Made by a program: the position numbers and the translations under genes. Positions 18,747-27,956 of a stretch of DNA of 32,762 bases are shown here, piece after piece. Origin of the DNA: an uncultured Oscillibacter sp. (GTDB lineage Bacteria > Bacillota > Clostridia > Oscillospirales > Oscillospiraceae); NCBI GenBank assembly GCA_946183175.1, contig CAMHBH010000003.1, positions 1 through 32,762 on the forward strand, in the 5' to 3' direction. The notes under the pieces were generated by a model, which saw only the letters and a program-made list of their open reading frames with translations, was not told the origin of the DNA and searched no databases. The first letter of the stretch is position 1. Each line of letters starts with the position of its first letter.

Positions 18747-19907
18747 ATGGAAACGGAGAAACTTTACTACGCGGACGCGTTTATGACGGATTTCAGCGCG
18801 CGGGTGCTCAGTTGCGAACCCGATAAAGGGAAATACCTTGTCACGCTTGACCGGACGGCGTTCTATCCGGAGGGCGGCGGACAGCCCGCCGATTCCGGTA
18901 CTCTCGGCGGCGCGTCGGTCGTCGACGTACACGAGCGCGGCGGCGTGATTGTCCACACCTGCGACGCCCCATTAGAAGTCGGCGCGACGGTCTCGGGGCA
19001 AATCGACTGGCCCCGGCGCTTCGACCACATGCAGCAGCATTCCGGGGAACACATCATTTCCGGCATTCTCTGCGAAATGTTCGACTGCGACAACGTAGGC
19101 TTTCACTTGGGCGCGGACGCCGTGACCATCGACTACAACGCCGTGATTCCGTGGGAGGGGCTCTTGGAGGCCGAAGCCCGCGCCAACGCGGTTATCTGGG
19201 CCGACAAAGAGGCGGAGATTACCTTCCCCGCCCCGGACGAACTGGAACAGATGACCTACCGGAGCAAAAAGGCGCTGACGGGTGCCGTGCGGATTGTGAC
19301 GTTCCCGGAGGCCGACCGTTGCGCGTGTTGCGGGACGCACGTCCGGCGCGCCGGACAGGTCGGGCTTGTGAAGGTGATTTCGTGTCAGAAGTTCCGGGAG
19401 GGCGTCCGGATTGAGATTCTCTGCGGGAAACGGGCCGTCGACTACCTCTCCGCCGTATTCGAGCAGGGCAGGGCCGTCGGACAGCGGCTGTCCGTGAAGC
19501 CGACGGAGACGCTTCCGGCGGTGGAGCGGCTGGAAGCCGAACTCGCGGCAGTCAAGGAGGAACTCGCCGCGCGCGAACAGGAAGCCTACGACGCCCTCGC
19601 GCGGGAGCGCGCCGGGGCCGGGAACGTCGTATTATTCCGCGCGCCGACGCGTCCGGACAGCGCGCGGCGTCTGGCCGACACCGTCGCCAAACAGTGCGGG
19701 GGCCTCGCGGCGGTATTCGCGGGGCAGGACGGCGCGGGGTACGTCTACGCGCTTGTCCGCGCGGACGGCGCGGCCTTCTCCGTCAAAGACATGAACACGG
19801 CCTTACACGGGCGCGGCGGCGGGCGCGGCGGATTCGCGCAGGGAAGCGTACAGGCCGCGCGCGCCGACATTGAGACGTTTTTCCGGGAACACCCCGGTTT
19901 GGCCTGA
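18747..19907 (+). CDS. AlaX-type alanyl-tRNA editing protein with DHHA1-like C-terminus
   Basis: RTAFYPEGGGQPADSGTL...DHMQQHSGEHIISGIL...CACCGTHVRRAGQVGLVKV; C-terminal GGGRGGFAQGS. Confidence 0.9.
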   Translation: METEKLYYADAFMTDFSARVLSCEPDKGKYLVTLDRTAFYPEGGGQPADSGTLGGASVVDVHERGGVIVHTCDAPLEVGATVSGQIDWPRRFDHMQQHSGEHIISGILCEMFDCDNVGFHLGADAVTIDYNAVIPWEGLLEAEARANAVIWADKEAEITFPAPDELEQMTYRSKKALTGAVRIVTFPEADRCACCGTHVRRAGQVGLVKVISCQKFREGVRIEILCGKRAVDYLSAVFEQGRAVGQRLSVKPTETLPAVERLEAELAAVKEELAAREQEAYDALARERAGAGNVVLFRAPTRPDSARRLADTVAKQCGGLAAVFAGQDGAGYVYALVRADGAAFSVKDMNTALHGRGGGRGGFAQGSVQAARADIETFFREHPGLA

Positions 19908-19918
19908 TTTTACGCGAC

Positions 19919-19950
19919 GCCTCCCCCGTTACGCGGGGGAGGCTGATTTC
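19919..19950. terminator. Hairpin between convergent alaX-like and sigE genes
   Basis: GCCTCCCCCG-ttacg-CGGGGGAGGC, 10 bp; only a weak T-rich tail. Confidence 0.6.
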
Positions 19951-19954
19951 GTTT

Positions 19955-20656
19955 TCACGACAAACGCAGAATTTCCTTTTTCAGACGCGAGATAATGCGC
20001 TTTTCCAGCCGGGAAATGTACGACTGCGAAATGCCCAGCACGTCGGCGACTTCCTTCTGTGTACGCTCCCGCCCGCCGCCGAGGCCGAAGCGGAGTGTGA
20101 TAATCTGCCGTTCGCGCGGCGGCAACAGGCTGATGGCGTGGAACAGCAGTTCCCTGTCCACGTCCTCCTCGATGGGCCTCATGACGATATCGGCCTCCGT
20201 GCCGAGTACGTCCGAAAGCAACAGCTCGTTTCCGTCCCAATCGGTATTGAGCGGCTCGTCGAACGAGATTTCGCCCTTGCGGCCCGCGTTCTTGCGTAAG
20301 TACATGAGAATCTCGTTCTCGATACAGCGCGAGGCGTAGGTCGCCAGTTTGATATTCTTTTCGGCGCGGTAAGTCCCGACGGCCTTGATAAGCCCGATAG
20401 TACCGATGGAAATCAGGTCTTCAATATTGATTCCGGTATTCTCGAAGCGCCGCGCGATGTAGACGACCAGCCGGAGATTGTGTTCGATGAGTTCCTGCCG
20501 GGCGTCCTCCTCCGTGGCCCGTTCCAGTAATTCCGCCTCCCGTTCGCGGCTAAGCGGCATAGGCAAGGTGTCACTGCCGCCGATATAGTAAATGTCGGCG
20601 TCCGTCCGCGCGAGCAGACACCGCGCCGCGTCGCGTATTGCCCGAAACATCCCCAT
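19955..20656 (-). CDS. sigE: Sporulation sigma factor SigE (pro-form)
   Basis: [14 protein letters not shown]...[35 protein letters not shown]...[33 protein letters not shown]. Confidence 0.95.
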   Translation of the reverse strand: MGMFRAIRDAARCLLARTDADIYYIGGSDTLPMPLSREREAELLERATEEDARQELIEHNLRLVVYIARRFENTGINIEDLISIGTIGLIKAVGTYRAEKNIKLATYASRCIENEILMYLRKNAGRKGEISFDEPLNTDWDGNELLLSDVLGTEADIVMRPIEEDVDRELLFHAISLLPPRERQIITLRFGLGGGRERTQKEVADVLGISQSYISRLEKRIISRLKKEILRLS

Positions 20657-21488
20657 AACGCGCCTCCTTTTCGATGATTTCCCCGCCCCAGAGGGCCGCG
20701 TAGCCCTGCCCCAATTCCGTCGGCGAGAGGGCCAGCCGCAAACCCGGATACCGTACCGCGCCGAGTTCTACCCAGTCGCTTTCGACGCTCAGGAGTAACC
20801 CGGAGTGTACGCCGACGGCGTGGTAGGGCAACAGCCGGGGCCGCAGGGACGGGGCGCACTCCATACACGGCGACAGTAAGTCCGGCGGATTCCGCAGGGC
20901 GTCGGGCGTCAGCGACGCCGCGAGCGCCGGCGGGAACAGCCGTTCCGGCACCTCCGGCGAGAGTACAAGTACGGGTTGGCCGCCGTCCGAAAGCGTGTTG
21001 CCGCTGTCGTGCAGGGCGGTCAGCTCCGCGACGCGCCCGCCGACGCATACGCGCACCGGGAACAGTTCCCCGGCGGCATGGTGTCGGGCGGCGGTCCGGA
21101 AGAATACCGCGAGTAACAGCCACGCGCACAGCGCCGCGCACAGGAAGGTTACGGCGTCGGTGTCGGCGGCGCTCAGGGCCATGACGCCTCCGGCGAGCGC
21201 GCACGAGACCGCGAAAAAGAGGAGTGTCAGCCGCGCGAGGTGTTCTTCCTGTCCGAAGGCGACGAGGCACAGCCCCACGCCCACGGCGCATTTGACGGGG
21301 GCCGCCGTCAGGAACGCCCAGCCGGGGAGCCACGCCGCCGCCGCGTACAGGCCGCCCATGCAGGCCGCCGCGATACAGTGTCCCATGCGGGGGGCCGTGC
21401 CCGACAGCCGCGCCGTGATGAGCAGTAACAGGAAGTCCGTAGCCGCGTTGAGGACAAAGACACTGTCTATGTAAACAACCGTCGCAAT
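20571..21488 (-). CDS. spoIIGA: Sigma-E processing peptidase SpoIIGA, probable non-canonical start codon
   Basis: Conserved-type N-terminus [27 protein letters not shown] lies upstream of the ORF-track ATG at 21386; DSGN motif ([11 protein letters not shown]); adjacent to sigE. Confidence 0.85.
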   Translation of the reverse strand: MATVVYIDSVFVLNAATDFLLLLITARLSGTAPRMGHCIAAACMGGLYAAAAWLPGWAFLTAAPVKCAVGVGLCLVAFGQEEHLARLTLLFFAVSCALAGGVMALSAADTDAVTFLCAALCAWLLLAVFFRTAARHHAAGELFPVRVCVGGRVAELTALHDSGNTLSDGGQPVLVLSPEVPERLFPPALAASLTPDALRNPPDLLSPCMECAPSLRPRLLPYHAVGVHSGLLLSVESDWVELGAVRYPGLRLALSPTELGQGYAALWGGEIIEKEARYGDVSGNTRRGAVSARADGRRHLLYRRQ

Positions 21489-21630
21489 CGCCCCCGTTCG
21501 CCTCTATTATAGCCCCGGGAGCGCGGGAAAGCGGTCGGAAAAAGGCGTCGGCGGCGAGTTTGTACGGCGGGACGCCTTTCCCGCTTGGCACGGAGGGCGC
21601 GCCGGCGACGGGAAAAAGTGAATTTTCCGG

Positions 21631-21659
21631 TTGACACGGCTACCGATACCGTGTACAAT
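21631..21659 (+). promoter_or_regulatory. Strong sigma-A promoter upstream of comEC
   Basis: TTGACA (21631-21636), 17-nt spacer, TACAAT (21654-21659); inverted repeat ACACGG...CCGTGT (21634-21654) overlaps it. Confidence 0.7.
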
Positions 21660-21749
21660 GGAAGCGACTTTAGAGGGCGATTCCGCACGGTTTCCGGCAC
21701 TTTCCGGTAATTTCTGACAGGTGTCGCGCCGGAAAGCCGGGGACACGCT

Positions 21750-23990
21750 ATGAGAATTTTGGCGCTATTCTGCGGGGCCTTCTCCGCCGGAATCTTTCTG
21801 GCACAGTACCTTGTTCCGGAACGGTTTCTGCTGTCGTGCGCGCTGGCGGCGTTCGTACTGGCCTGTACGCGCTTCTTACTCCCGGGCCGCGCCGGAAAGC
21901 GTCTACTGCTCCTCGGCGTGGGGCTGTCGCTGGCCTTCGGCTACGACTGGCTATACCTCCGGCAGACCGTCGACGCCCTGTCGGGGCTGTACGGCGCGCA
22001 ACAGGCCGTTTCCATGACGCTGTGCGACTACGCGGAGCCTACGGCGTGGGGCGCGCGGGTATCTGTAAAGGTGGACGGCCTCCCGGGGCGCGTGTGCTAC
22101 TACGGCAAGCGCGACTTGTTAGACCTCCGCCCCGGCGTCGTGCTCCGGGATTCGGTGCGCTTCGAGGACGCCCGCCGCATCCGCGAAAGCGACATTACAA
22201 CATTCACGTCAAAGGGCGTCTTTACGCTGGCCTACGGGCGCGGGGTTACGTCTACGGAGAATGTTTCGGGCGTCGATTCCGCGCGGTGGTGGCCTGTCCG
22301 CACGGGCCGCGCCATGCGCGAACAGATACGGCGTATTTTCCCGGGCGACGCCGCGCCATTCCTCTCCGCCCTGCTCACCGGAGACCGTACAGGCCTTTCC
22401 ACGGTCTCCGCCGTGGACATCTCGGAAGTCGGGCTGTCGCACGTCCTGGCGGTGTCGGGCATGCACTGCGGGTTCCTCATTGCCCTGACGGGTTTCCTGT
22501 TCCGGCGGCGCTCCCGCGTGACGGCGGCTGTCGTCGGGATTCTGACCCTCGTCTTCTTCGCCCTGCTGACGGGCGCGAAACCGTCCGTAGTACGCGCCTG
22601 TATCATGCTGTCCCTGCTCCTGATTGCCCCGCTCGTCCGGCGCGACAACGACCCGCCGACCGCGCTTTCCGTCGCGCTGTTCCTGATTCTCCTGCAAAAC
22701 CCCTTCGCGGCGGCCTCGGTCAGTCTGCAACTCTCCTTCGCCTGCGTCGCCGGACTGCTCGCGCTGTCGCCGACGCTCTACGCCTTCTTCCGCGGCGACG
22801 CGCCGTCAGGTGTCCGCAACTTCGTTGCCGCCTCGCTCGCGGCCTCCCTCGGCGTCATTGCCTTCACCGCGCCGCTGTGCGCCGTCTACTTCGGCGCGCT
22901 GTCGCTCGTCATGCCGCTGAGTAATCTGCTGTGCCTGTGGGCTGTCGGCGGGGCGTTCGCCTCCGGACTGCTCGTCACCGCGCTGTCGTTCGCCTGTACG
23001 CCCCTCGCGGCGGTTCTGGCGTGGGTTCCCGCCCTGCTGATTCGCTATATTTTGCTCGTCGCCCATGTACTCGCGAAAATCCCGTGTCACGCGGTCTACT
23101 TCGCGAACCCGTTCCTGCAATACTGGCTCGTCTACGTCTACCTGCTCTTCGCGTGTGCCCGACTGCTACGGCGTCCGGGCGTTAGATTGTACGCGCTTTC
23201 GGTGTTGCTGTCGTGCGCGACGCTCTTCGCCACCATCCGGACGGGGGAGGCGCTGTACAACAGCGACCTGGACGCCCTCGCGCTGGATGTCGGACAGGGG
23301 CAGAGTATCGCGCTGGCGTCGCGCGGACGCTTCGCGCTCGTCGACTGCGGCAGTTCCAACAGTTGGAAGGACGCCGGGACTATCGCCGGGCAGATGTTAC
23401 GTAGCATGGGCTGTCGGCGGCTGGACGCGCTCGTACTTACGCACTTCGACAGCGACCATATCAACGGCGTCGAAACCCTGCTGGCGCGCCTGCGCGTGAA
23501 GGCGCTCTACGTCCCGGACGAACCCGGCGACGAGTTACAGTCTCTCGTCGGACGCTACAAAGTACCCGTACACATTGTGCGGGAGCGTACCGCGACGGGC
23601 TTCGGCCTCGCGCAACTCGTACTTTTCCCGCCCGTGGGCAACGCCGGGAGTAACGACTTGGGCCTGTCGGTACTGGCCTCCGCTGGGGAATCCGATTTGC
23701 TCGTCACGGGCGATATGAACCAAGACACCGAACGGCGCTTACTTTCCCGCTACGCAATGCCCGATTTAGAGGCGTACATCGCGGGGCACCACGGCTCCAA
23801 GTACGCGACTTCCGACGAACTGCTCAACGCCCTGACGCCCGAAACCGTCTGTATCAGCGTGGGGAGCAACAGCTACGGCCACCCCGCCCCCGAAACCTTA
23901 CAGCGCCTTTCCGAACACCAGTGCGCCGTCTACCGGACGGACTTAGACGGAACCATACACCTTCGCATGAACCGCGCCGCGCCGCCCTAG
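21750..23990 (+). CDS. comEC: ComEC/Rec2 DNA internalization protein (competence domain + MBL domain)
   Basis: LSHVLAVSGMHCGFLIAL...GAKPSVVRACIM...DVGQGQSIAL...VLTHFDSDHINGVE...AGHHGSKYATSDELL. Confidence 0.95.
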   Translation: MRILALFCGAFSAGIFLAQYLVPERFLLSCALAAFVLACTRFLLPGRAGKRLLLLGVGLSLAFGYDWLYLRQTVDALSGLYGAQQAVSMTLCDYAEPTAWGARVSVKVDGLPGRVCYYGKRDLLDLRPGVVLRDSVRFEDARRIRESDITTFTSKGVFTLAYGRGVTSTENVSGVDSARWWPVRTGRAMREQIRRIFPGDAAPFLSALLTGDRTGLSTVSAVDISEVGLSHVLAVSGMHCGFLIALTGFLFRRRSRVTAAVVGILTLVFFALLTGAKPSVVRACIMLSLLLIAPLVRRDNDPPTALSVALFLILLQNPFAAASVSLQLSFACVAGLLALSPTLYAFFRGDAPSGVRNFVAASLAASLGVIAFTAPLCAVYFGALSLVMPLSNLLCLWAVGGAFASGLLVTALSFACTPLAAVLAWVPALLIRYILLVAHVLAKIPCHAVYFANPFLQYWLVYVYLLFACARLLRRPGVRLYALSVLLSCATLFATIRTGEALYNSDLDALALDVGQGQSIALASRGRFALVDCGSSNSWKDAGTIAGQMLRSMGCRRLDALVLTHFDSDHINGVETLLARLRVKALYVPDEPGDELQSLVGRYKVPVHIVRERTATGFGLAQLVLFPPVGNAGSNDLGLSVLASAGESDLLVTGDMNQDTERRLLSRYAMPDLEAYIAGHHGSKYATSDELLNALTPETVCISVGSNSYGHPAPETLQRLSEHQCAVYRTDLDGTIHLRMNRAAPP

Positions 23991-24001
23991 GAGGATACGC
24001 T

Positions 24002-25138
24002 ATGCCGCCCAGAAAGCCGAAAACCGATAAAAAAGCGGATACTGTACGGGCATTCCGTGCGGCGCTGGCGTCCGGCGACCCGAACGCCGTCGGGCGCGTG
24101 TACGTCTTCCACGGGGAGGAGACGTGGCTTCGCGACTTCTACCTCGGCGAATTGCGGAAATTACTCGTCCCGGAAGCGTTCTCGGCGTTCAACTACCACC
24201 GTCTCGACGGCGCGGGGCTGGACATTCGCGAGCTGTCCGAAATCGCGGAGGCCATGCCCATGATGGCAGACCGTACTTTGATAGTCGTCGCCGACTACGA
24301 CATGTCGCGCCTGTCGGACGGACAGCGCGCCGCGCTGTGTACGTTCCTCGCCGACGTGCCGGAGTGGTGCTGTGTGGCGTTCCACTACGATACAGTCCCG
24401 TATCGCCTGACCCGGCAGAAGGATTCCGAACCGGAGGAAGCGTCGGACGGCGCGCCCGCGAAAAAGAGCGCCGCCCGCGACTTAAAGAAGGCCCTCGACA
24501 CCTACGCGCAAGTCCTCGACTTCGCCCCCCTCGGACAGTCCGAACTCCTCGACTGGATTGCCGCGCAATTCCGGCAACGCGGAAAGAATATCGACCGCCG
24601 CACGGCGGAATATCTGGTTTTCACCTGCGGGAACCTCATGGACGGACTGCTACAGGAAATCGGCAAAATTTCGGACTACGTCGGCGGCGCGAACGTCACC
24701 CGGCGCGACATCGACGATATCGCCGACCCGGTACTCTCCCGGCAGGCCTTCGACCTTTCCAACGCCGTATCGGCGGGCAACTACGACGCCGCCGCTTCGG
24801 TTCTCGGCGACTTGCTCAAAATGCAGACCGTCCCCTACATGATTTCCGGGGCGCTGGGGAAGGAATTAAGACGCCTTTACACCGCGCGTCTGGCCCTCGA
24901 CTACGGGCGCGGACAGGAATGGCTTATGGACATCTGGAATATGAAGTCAGGCTACCCGGCGAAACTGGCGCTGTCGGCGGCGCGCCGGACTTCGACCGCG
25001 TGGTGTGCGTGGGCCGTGCGGCAGTGCGAGATTCTCGACCGCCGCATGAAGTCGGAACGGGGTATCGACCCCGCGGAGGAACTCAAATTTTTGCTCGTCC
25101 GGCTGAGCATGGGCCCGGGAAAAGCCCAATATAGATAG
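24002..25138 (+). CDS. holA: DNA polymerase III subunit delta
   Basis: VYVFHGEETWLRDFYLGELRKLL...FNYHRLDG...GGANVTRRDIDDIADPVLSRQAFDLSNAVSAGNYDAA; position after comEC. Confidence 0.88.
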   Translation: MPPRKPKTDKKADTVRAFRAALASGDPNAVGRVYVFHGEETWLRDFYLGELRKLLVPEAFSAFNYHRLDGAGLDIRELSEIAEAMPMMADRTLIVVADYDMSRLSDGQRAALCTFLADVPEWCCVAFHYDTVPYRLTRQKDSEPEEASDGAPAKKSAARDLKKALDTYAQVLDFAPLGQSELLDWIAAQFRQRGKNIDRRTAEYLVFTCGNLMDGLLQEIGKISDYVGGANVTRRDIDDIADPVLSRQAFDLSNAVSAGNYDAAASVLGDLLKMQTVPYMISGALGKELRRLYTARLALDYGRGQEWLMDIWNMKSGYPAKLALSAARRTSTAWCAWAVRQCEILDRRMKSERGIDPAEELKFLLVRLSMGPGKAQYR

Positions 25139-25149
25139 GAAGTGTCAGG

Positions 25150-25761
25150 ATGTACCGTGTGGCGGAAGTCATCGTGGTGGAGGGCAAGTACGACAAAAAC
25201 ACGCTGTCGCAGACGGTGGACGCGTCTATTGTGACTTTGGAGGGTTTCGCGGCGTTCCACGACCGGGAAAAGCTCTCGTTTCTCCGCCGCCTGGCGGAAA
25301 AACGGGGGCTGATTGTCCTGACCGACAGCGACGGCGCCGGGTTCGTACTCCGCAATTTCCTGAAGGGCGCGCTCCCGTCCGGGCGTGTGCGACACGCCTA
25401 TATTCCGGACATTCCCGGCAAGGAGCGCCGCAAGCGCGCCCCCGGACGCGAGGGCAAATTAGGCGTCGAGGGCATGCGGCCCGAAATCCTGCTGGACGCC
25501 CTGCGGCGCGCCGGGGCGACGTTTCTGGACGAGCAGACGCGCCCCCCGGACGGCGAACCGCTGACGATGACCGACTTTTTCGAGTGTGGGCTGAGCGGCG
25601 CGCCCGACAGCGCCGCGAGACGCCGCGCCTTATTACGGCGGCTGTCGCTTCCGGAGAAGCTCAACGCGCGTGGGCTTCTGGACGCGTTGAATCTGCTCTA
25701 CGGGCGGGAGCGGTTCTACGAGCTGTTGCGTGACACAGAGGGGCCTAGGGAGACCGTGTGA
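25150..25761 (+). CDS. rnmV: Toprim protein, ribonuclease M5
   Basis: VIVVEGKYDKNTLSQTVDASIVTLEGF...GLIVLTDSDGAGFVLRNFL. Confidence 0.85.
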   Translation: MYRVAEVIVVEGKYDKNTLSQTVDASIVTLEGFAAFHDREKLSFLRRLAEKRGLIVLTDSDGAGFVLRNFLKGALPSGRVRHAYIPDIPGKERRKRAPGREGKLGVEGMRPEILLDALRRAGATFLDEQTRPPDGEPLTMTDFFECGLSGAPDSAARRRALLRRLSLPEKLNARGLLDALNLLYGRERFYELLRDTEGPRETV

Positions 25762-25814
25762 GGGAAAACGCGGGACGGTTCCTCTGTTGGAGTAAGTTTA
25801 CAGGAGGGTGCAAG

Positions 25815-26057
25815 ATGCGGAAATTCTTTTTCGATTCGGCGGCGCTGGGGGAAAACACGGTGGAATACTCCCTCGTGACGTGCGCCGACCGGGGGGAGTA
25901 CGGTATCTTAGTCGAATCGGGCGGCGAACAGGCGCTGATTCCCGCGATATCGGTCTCGCGCTTCCGCGTACAGGAACTGTTAGGCATGATGTGCCGCGGA
26001 CTGGTGACGCCCGTCACCGCGCGGGACGTGACCGAGGACTGGCTGGCGGCAATATAA
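25815..26057 (+). CDS. Small conserved protein, DUF6514-like
   Basis: MRKFFFDSAALGENTVEYSLVTCADRGEYGILVES...VTPVTARDVTEDWLAAI; RBS AGGAGGG. Confidence 0.65.
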   Translation: MRKFFFDSAALGENTVEYSLVTCADRGEYGILVESGGEQALIPAISVSRFRVQELLGMMCRGLVTPVTARDVTEDWLAAI

Positions 26058-26075
26058 CAGACAGGAGGCGTTACT

Positions 26076-27773
26076 ATGGCTGACGAAATAAAGAATGTCC
26101 CCGGAGAGACGGAGGCAAGCCGGAATTTTATTCACGCGTTCATCGAGGAGGACACCGCCCCCGGCGGACGCTTCGCGGGTATGACCGTACACACGCGTTT
26201 CCCGCCGGAACCCAACGGCTATCTGCATATCGGACACTGCAAGGCGCTGGTTATCAATTTCAGCACGGCGGAGAAGTTCGACGGGCTTTGCAACCTGCGC
26301 ATGGACGACACCAACCCGACAAAGGAAGATGTCGAATTTGTCGAGGCCATTCAGGAGGACATTCACTGGCTGGGCTTCGACTGGGGCGACCGCTTCTTTT
26401 ACGGCTCCGACTACTTCGAGGAGGACTACCGGCAGGCCGAACTTTTGATTCAAAAGGGCCTCGCGTATGTGTGCGAACTGACCCCGGAGGAGTTCAAGGA
26501 GTACCGCGGGAGTGTGGGCGTGCCGGCGCGCAGTCCGTGGAGAGACCGCCCCATAGAAGAAAGTCTGGACTTGTTCCGGCGCATGCGCGCGGGGGAGTTC
26601 CCCGACGGCGCTATGACGCTCCGCGCCAAAATCGACCTCGCAAGCGGCAACTTCAATATGCGCGACCCGGTATTCTACCGAATCCGGCACACAAGCCACC
26701 ATCGGCAGGGCGACAAGTGGTGTATTTACCCCATGTACGATTTCGCGCACCCGATTCAGGACGCCTTGGAGGGTATCACGCACAGTCTCTGCTCTCTGGA
26801 GTACGAGAACCACAGGCCGCTGTACGACTGGGTCGTCGAAAACTGCGATTTGCCGTCGAAACCGCGTCAAATCGAGTTCGCGCGCCTCGGGATTGACCAT
26901 ACGGTGTTGAGCAAGCGCAAACTCCGCGCCATGGTCGAGGGCGGACAGGTCTCCGGCTGGGACGACCCCCGTATGCCGACCCTCTGCGGACTGCGCCGGA
27001 GAGGCTATACCCCCCGCGCCATCCGGAATTTCTGTGAGCGCGTCGGCGTGGCGAAAGTGCCCAGTACGGTCGAGTACGGCTTCCTGGAACACTGCCTCCG
27101 CGAGGACTTGAATCTGACGGCGGAGCGCGTCATGGCGGTACTCCGCCCCGTGAAACTGATTATCACGAACTACCCGGAAGGCCAAAGCGAGAGCGTGACA
27201 GTCGAGAACAACCCGACGGACCCGGCGGCGGGTATGCGTCAGGTGACGTTTTCGCGGGAGCTGTGGATTGAGGCCGACGACTTTCTGGAAAAGCCCGTGC
27301 CGAAGTACAAGCGCCTCAGCCCGGGCGGGCTGGAATGCCGCCTGAAAGGGGCGTACTTGGTGCGCTGTACGGGCTGTGAGCACGACGCCGACGGCAATCT
27401 TACGGCGGTACTCTGCGAGTACGACCCCGACAGCAGGGGCGGCGACCCCGCCGACGGGCGTAAAGTCAAGGGCGCGACCATCCACTGGGTCGACGCCGCG
27501 ACCGCCCTTGACGCCGAAGTCCGGCTCTACGACAATCTCTTTTCGGACGCCGCCCCCGACGACGCCGGGAAAGACTTCATGGAATGTCTGAACCCCGCTT
27601 CACTGGAAGTCCTGACGGGGTGTAAGGTGGAATCGACGCTCAAGGACGCCACGGCCCCCGCGAATTTCCAGTTTATGCGCCTCGGCTACTTCTGCCTCGA
27701 CAACAAGGATTCCCGCCCCGGACACCTCGTCTTTAACCGTAGCGTGTCCCTGAAGGACAGCTACAAGCGCTAA
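26076..27773 (+). CDS. glnS: Glutaminyl-tRNA synthetase
   Basis: TRFPPEPNGYLHIGHCKAL...RMDDTNPTKED...YPMYDFAHPIQDALEGITHSLCSLEYENHRPLYDW...VLSKRKL. Confidence 0.96.
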   Translation: MADEIKNVPGETEASRNFIHAFIEEDTAPGGRFAGMTVHTRFPPEPNGYLHIGHCKALVINFSTAEKFDGLCNLRMDDTNPTKEDVEFVEAIQEDIHWLGFDWGDRFFYGSDYFEEDYRQAELLIQKGLAYVCELTPEEFKEYRGSVGVPARSPWRDRPIEESLDLFRRMRAGEFPDGAMTLRAKIDLASGNFNMRDPVFYRIRHTSHHRQGDKWCIYPMYDFAHPIQDALEGITHSLCSLEYENHRPLYDWVVENCDLPSKPRQIEFARLGIDHTVLSKRKLRAMVEGGQVSGWDDPRMPTLCGLRRRGYTPRAIRNFCERVGVAKVPSTVEYGFLEHCLREDLNLTAERVMAVLRPVKLIITNYPEGQSESVTVENNPTDPAAGMRQVTFSRELWIEADDFLEKPVPKYKRLSPGGLECRLKGAYLVRCTGCEHDADGNLTAVLCEYDPDSRGGDPADGRKVKGATIHWVDAATALDAEVRLYDNLFSDAAPDDAGKDFMECLNPASLEVLTGCKVESTLKDATAPANFQFMRLGYFCLDNKDSRPGHLVFNRSVSLKDSYKR

Positions 27774-27777
27774 GAAC

Positions 27778-27820
27778 TCCCCCTGTACGCCGCGCGGCGT
27801 ACGGGGGATTTGATTTGTCT
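27778..27820 (+). terminator. Terminator of glnS
   Basis: TCCCCC-T-GTACGCC-gcgc-GGCGTAC-GGGGGA then TTTGATTT. Confidence 0.7.
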
Positions 27821-27956
27821 CCCCGCGTTGCGGGGCAGCAAAACCAGTCAATGCCTCTGGTCTGGGCGGAGTTGTCAAGGAAATTCGCGTCGGCGGTGGA
27901 AATCCGCGCCGCGCCGTGCTATAATGGGCCAAATTCAGAAACGGACGGGGGATTCC

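Noticed and set aside
20413-21591. 392-aa - ORF overlapping spoIIGA and sigE
   Set aside because: Arg/Pro-rich off-frame translation; spoIIGA and sigE frames have clear family motifs.
25980-27485. 501-aa - strand ORF antisense to glnS
   Set aside because: Shadow ORF of a GC-rich gene; composition (Arg/His/Val rich) and no family resemblance; glnS on + is clear.
27872-27925. TTGTCA as -35 partner of the thiI TATAAT (27920)
   Set aside because: Spacing is about 42 nt, too long for a sigma-A promoter; the -10 alone is not enough for a confident call.
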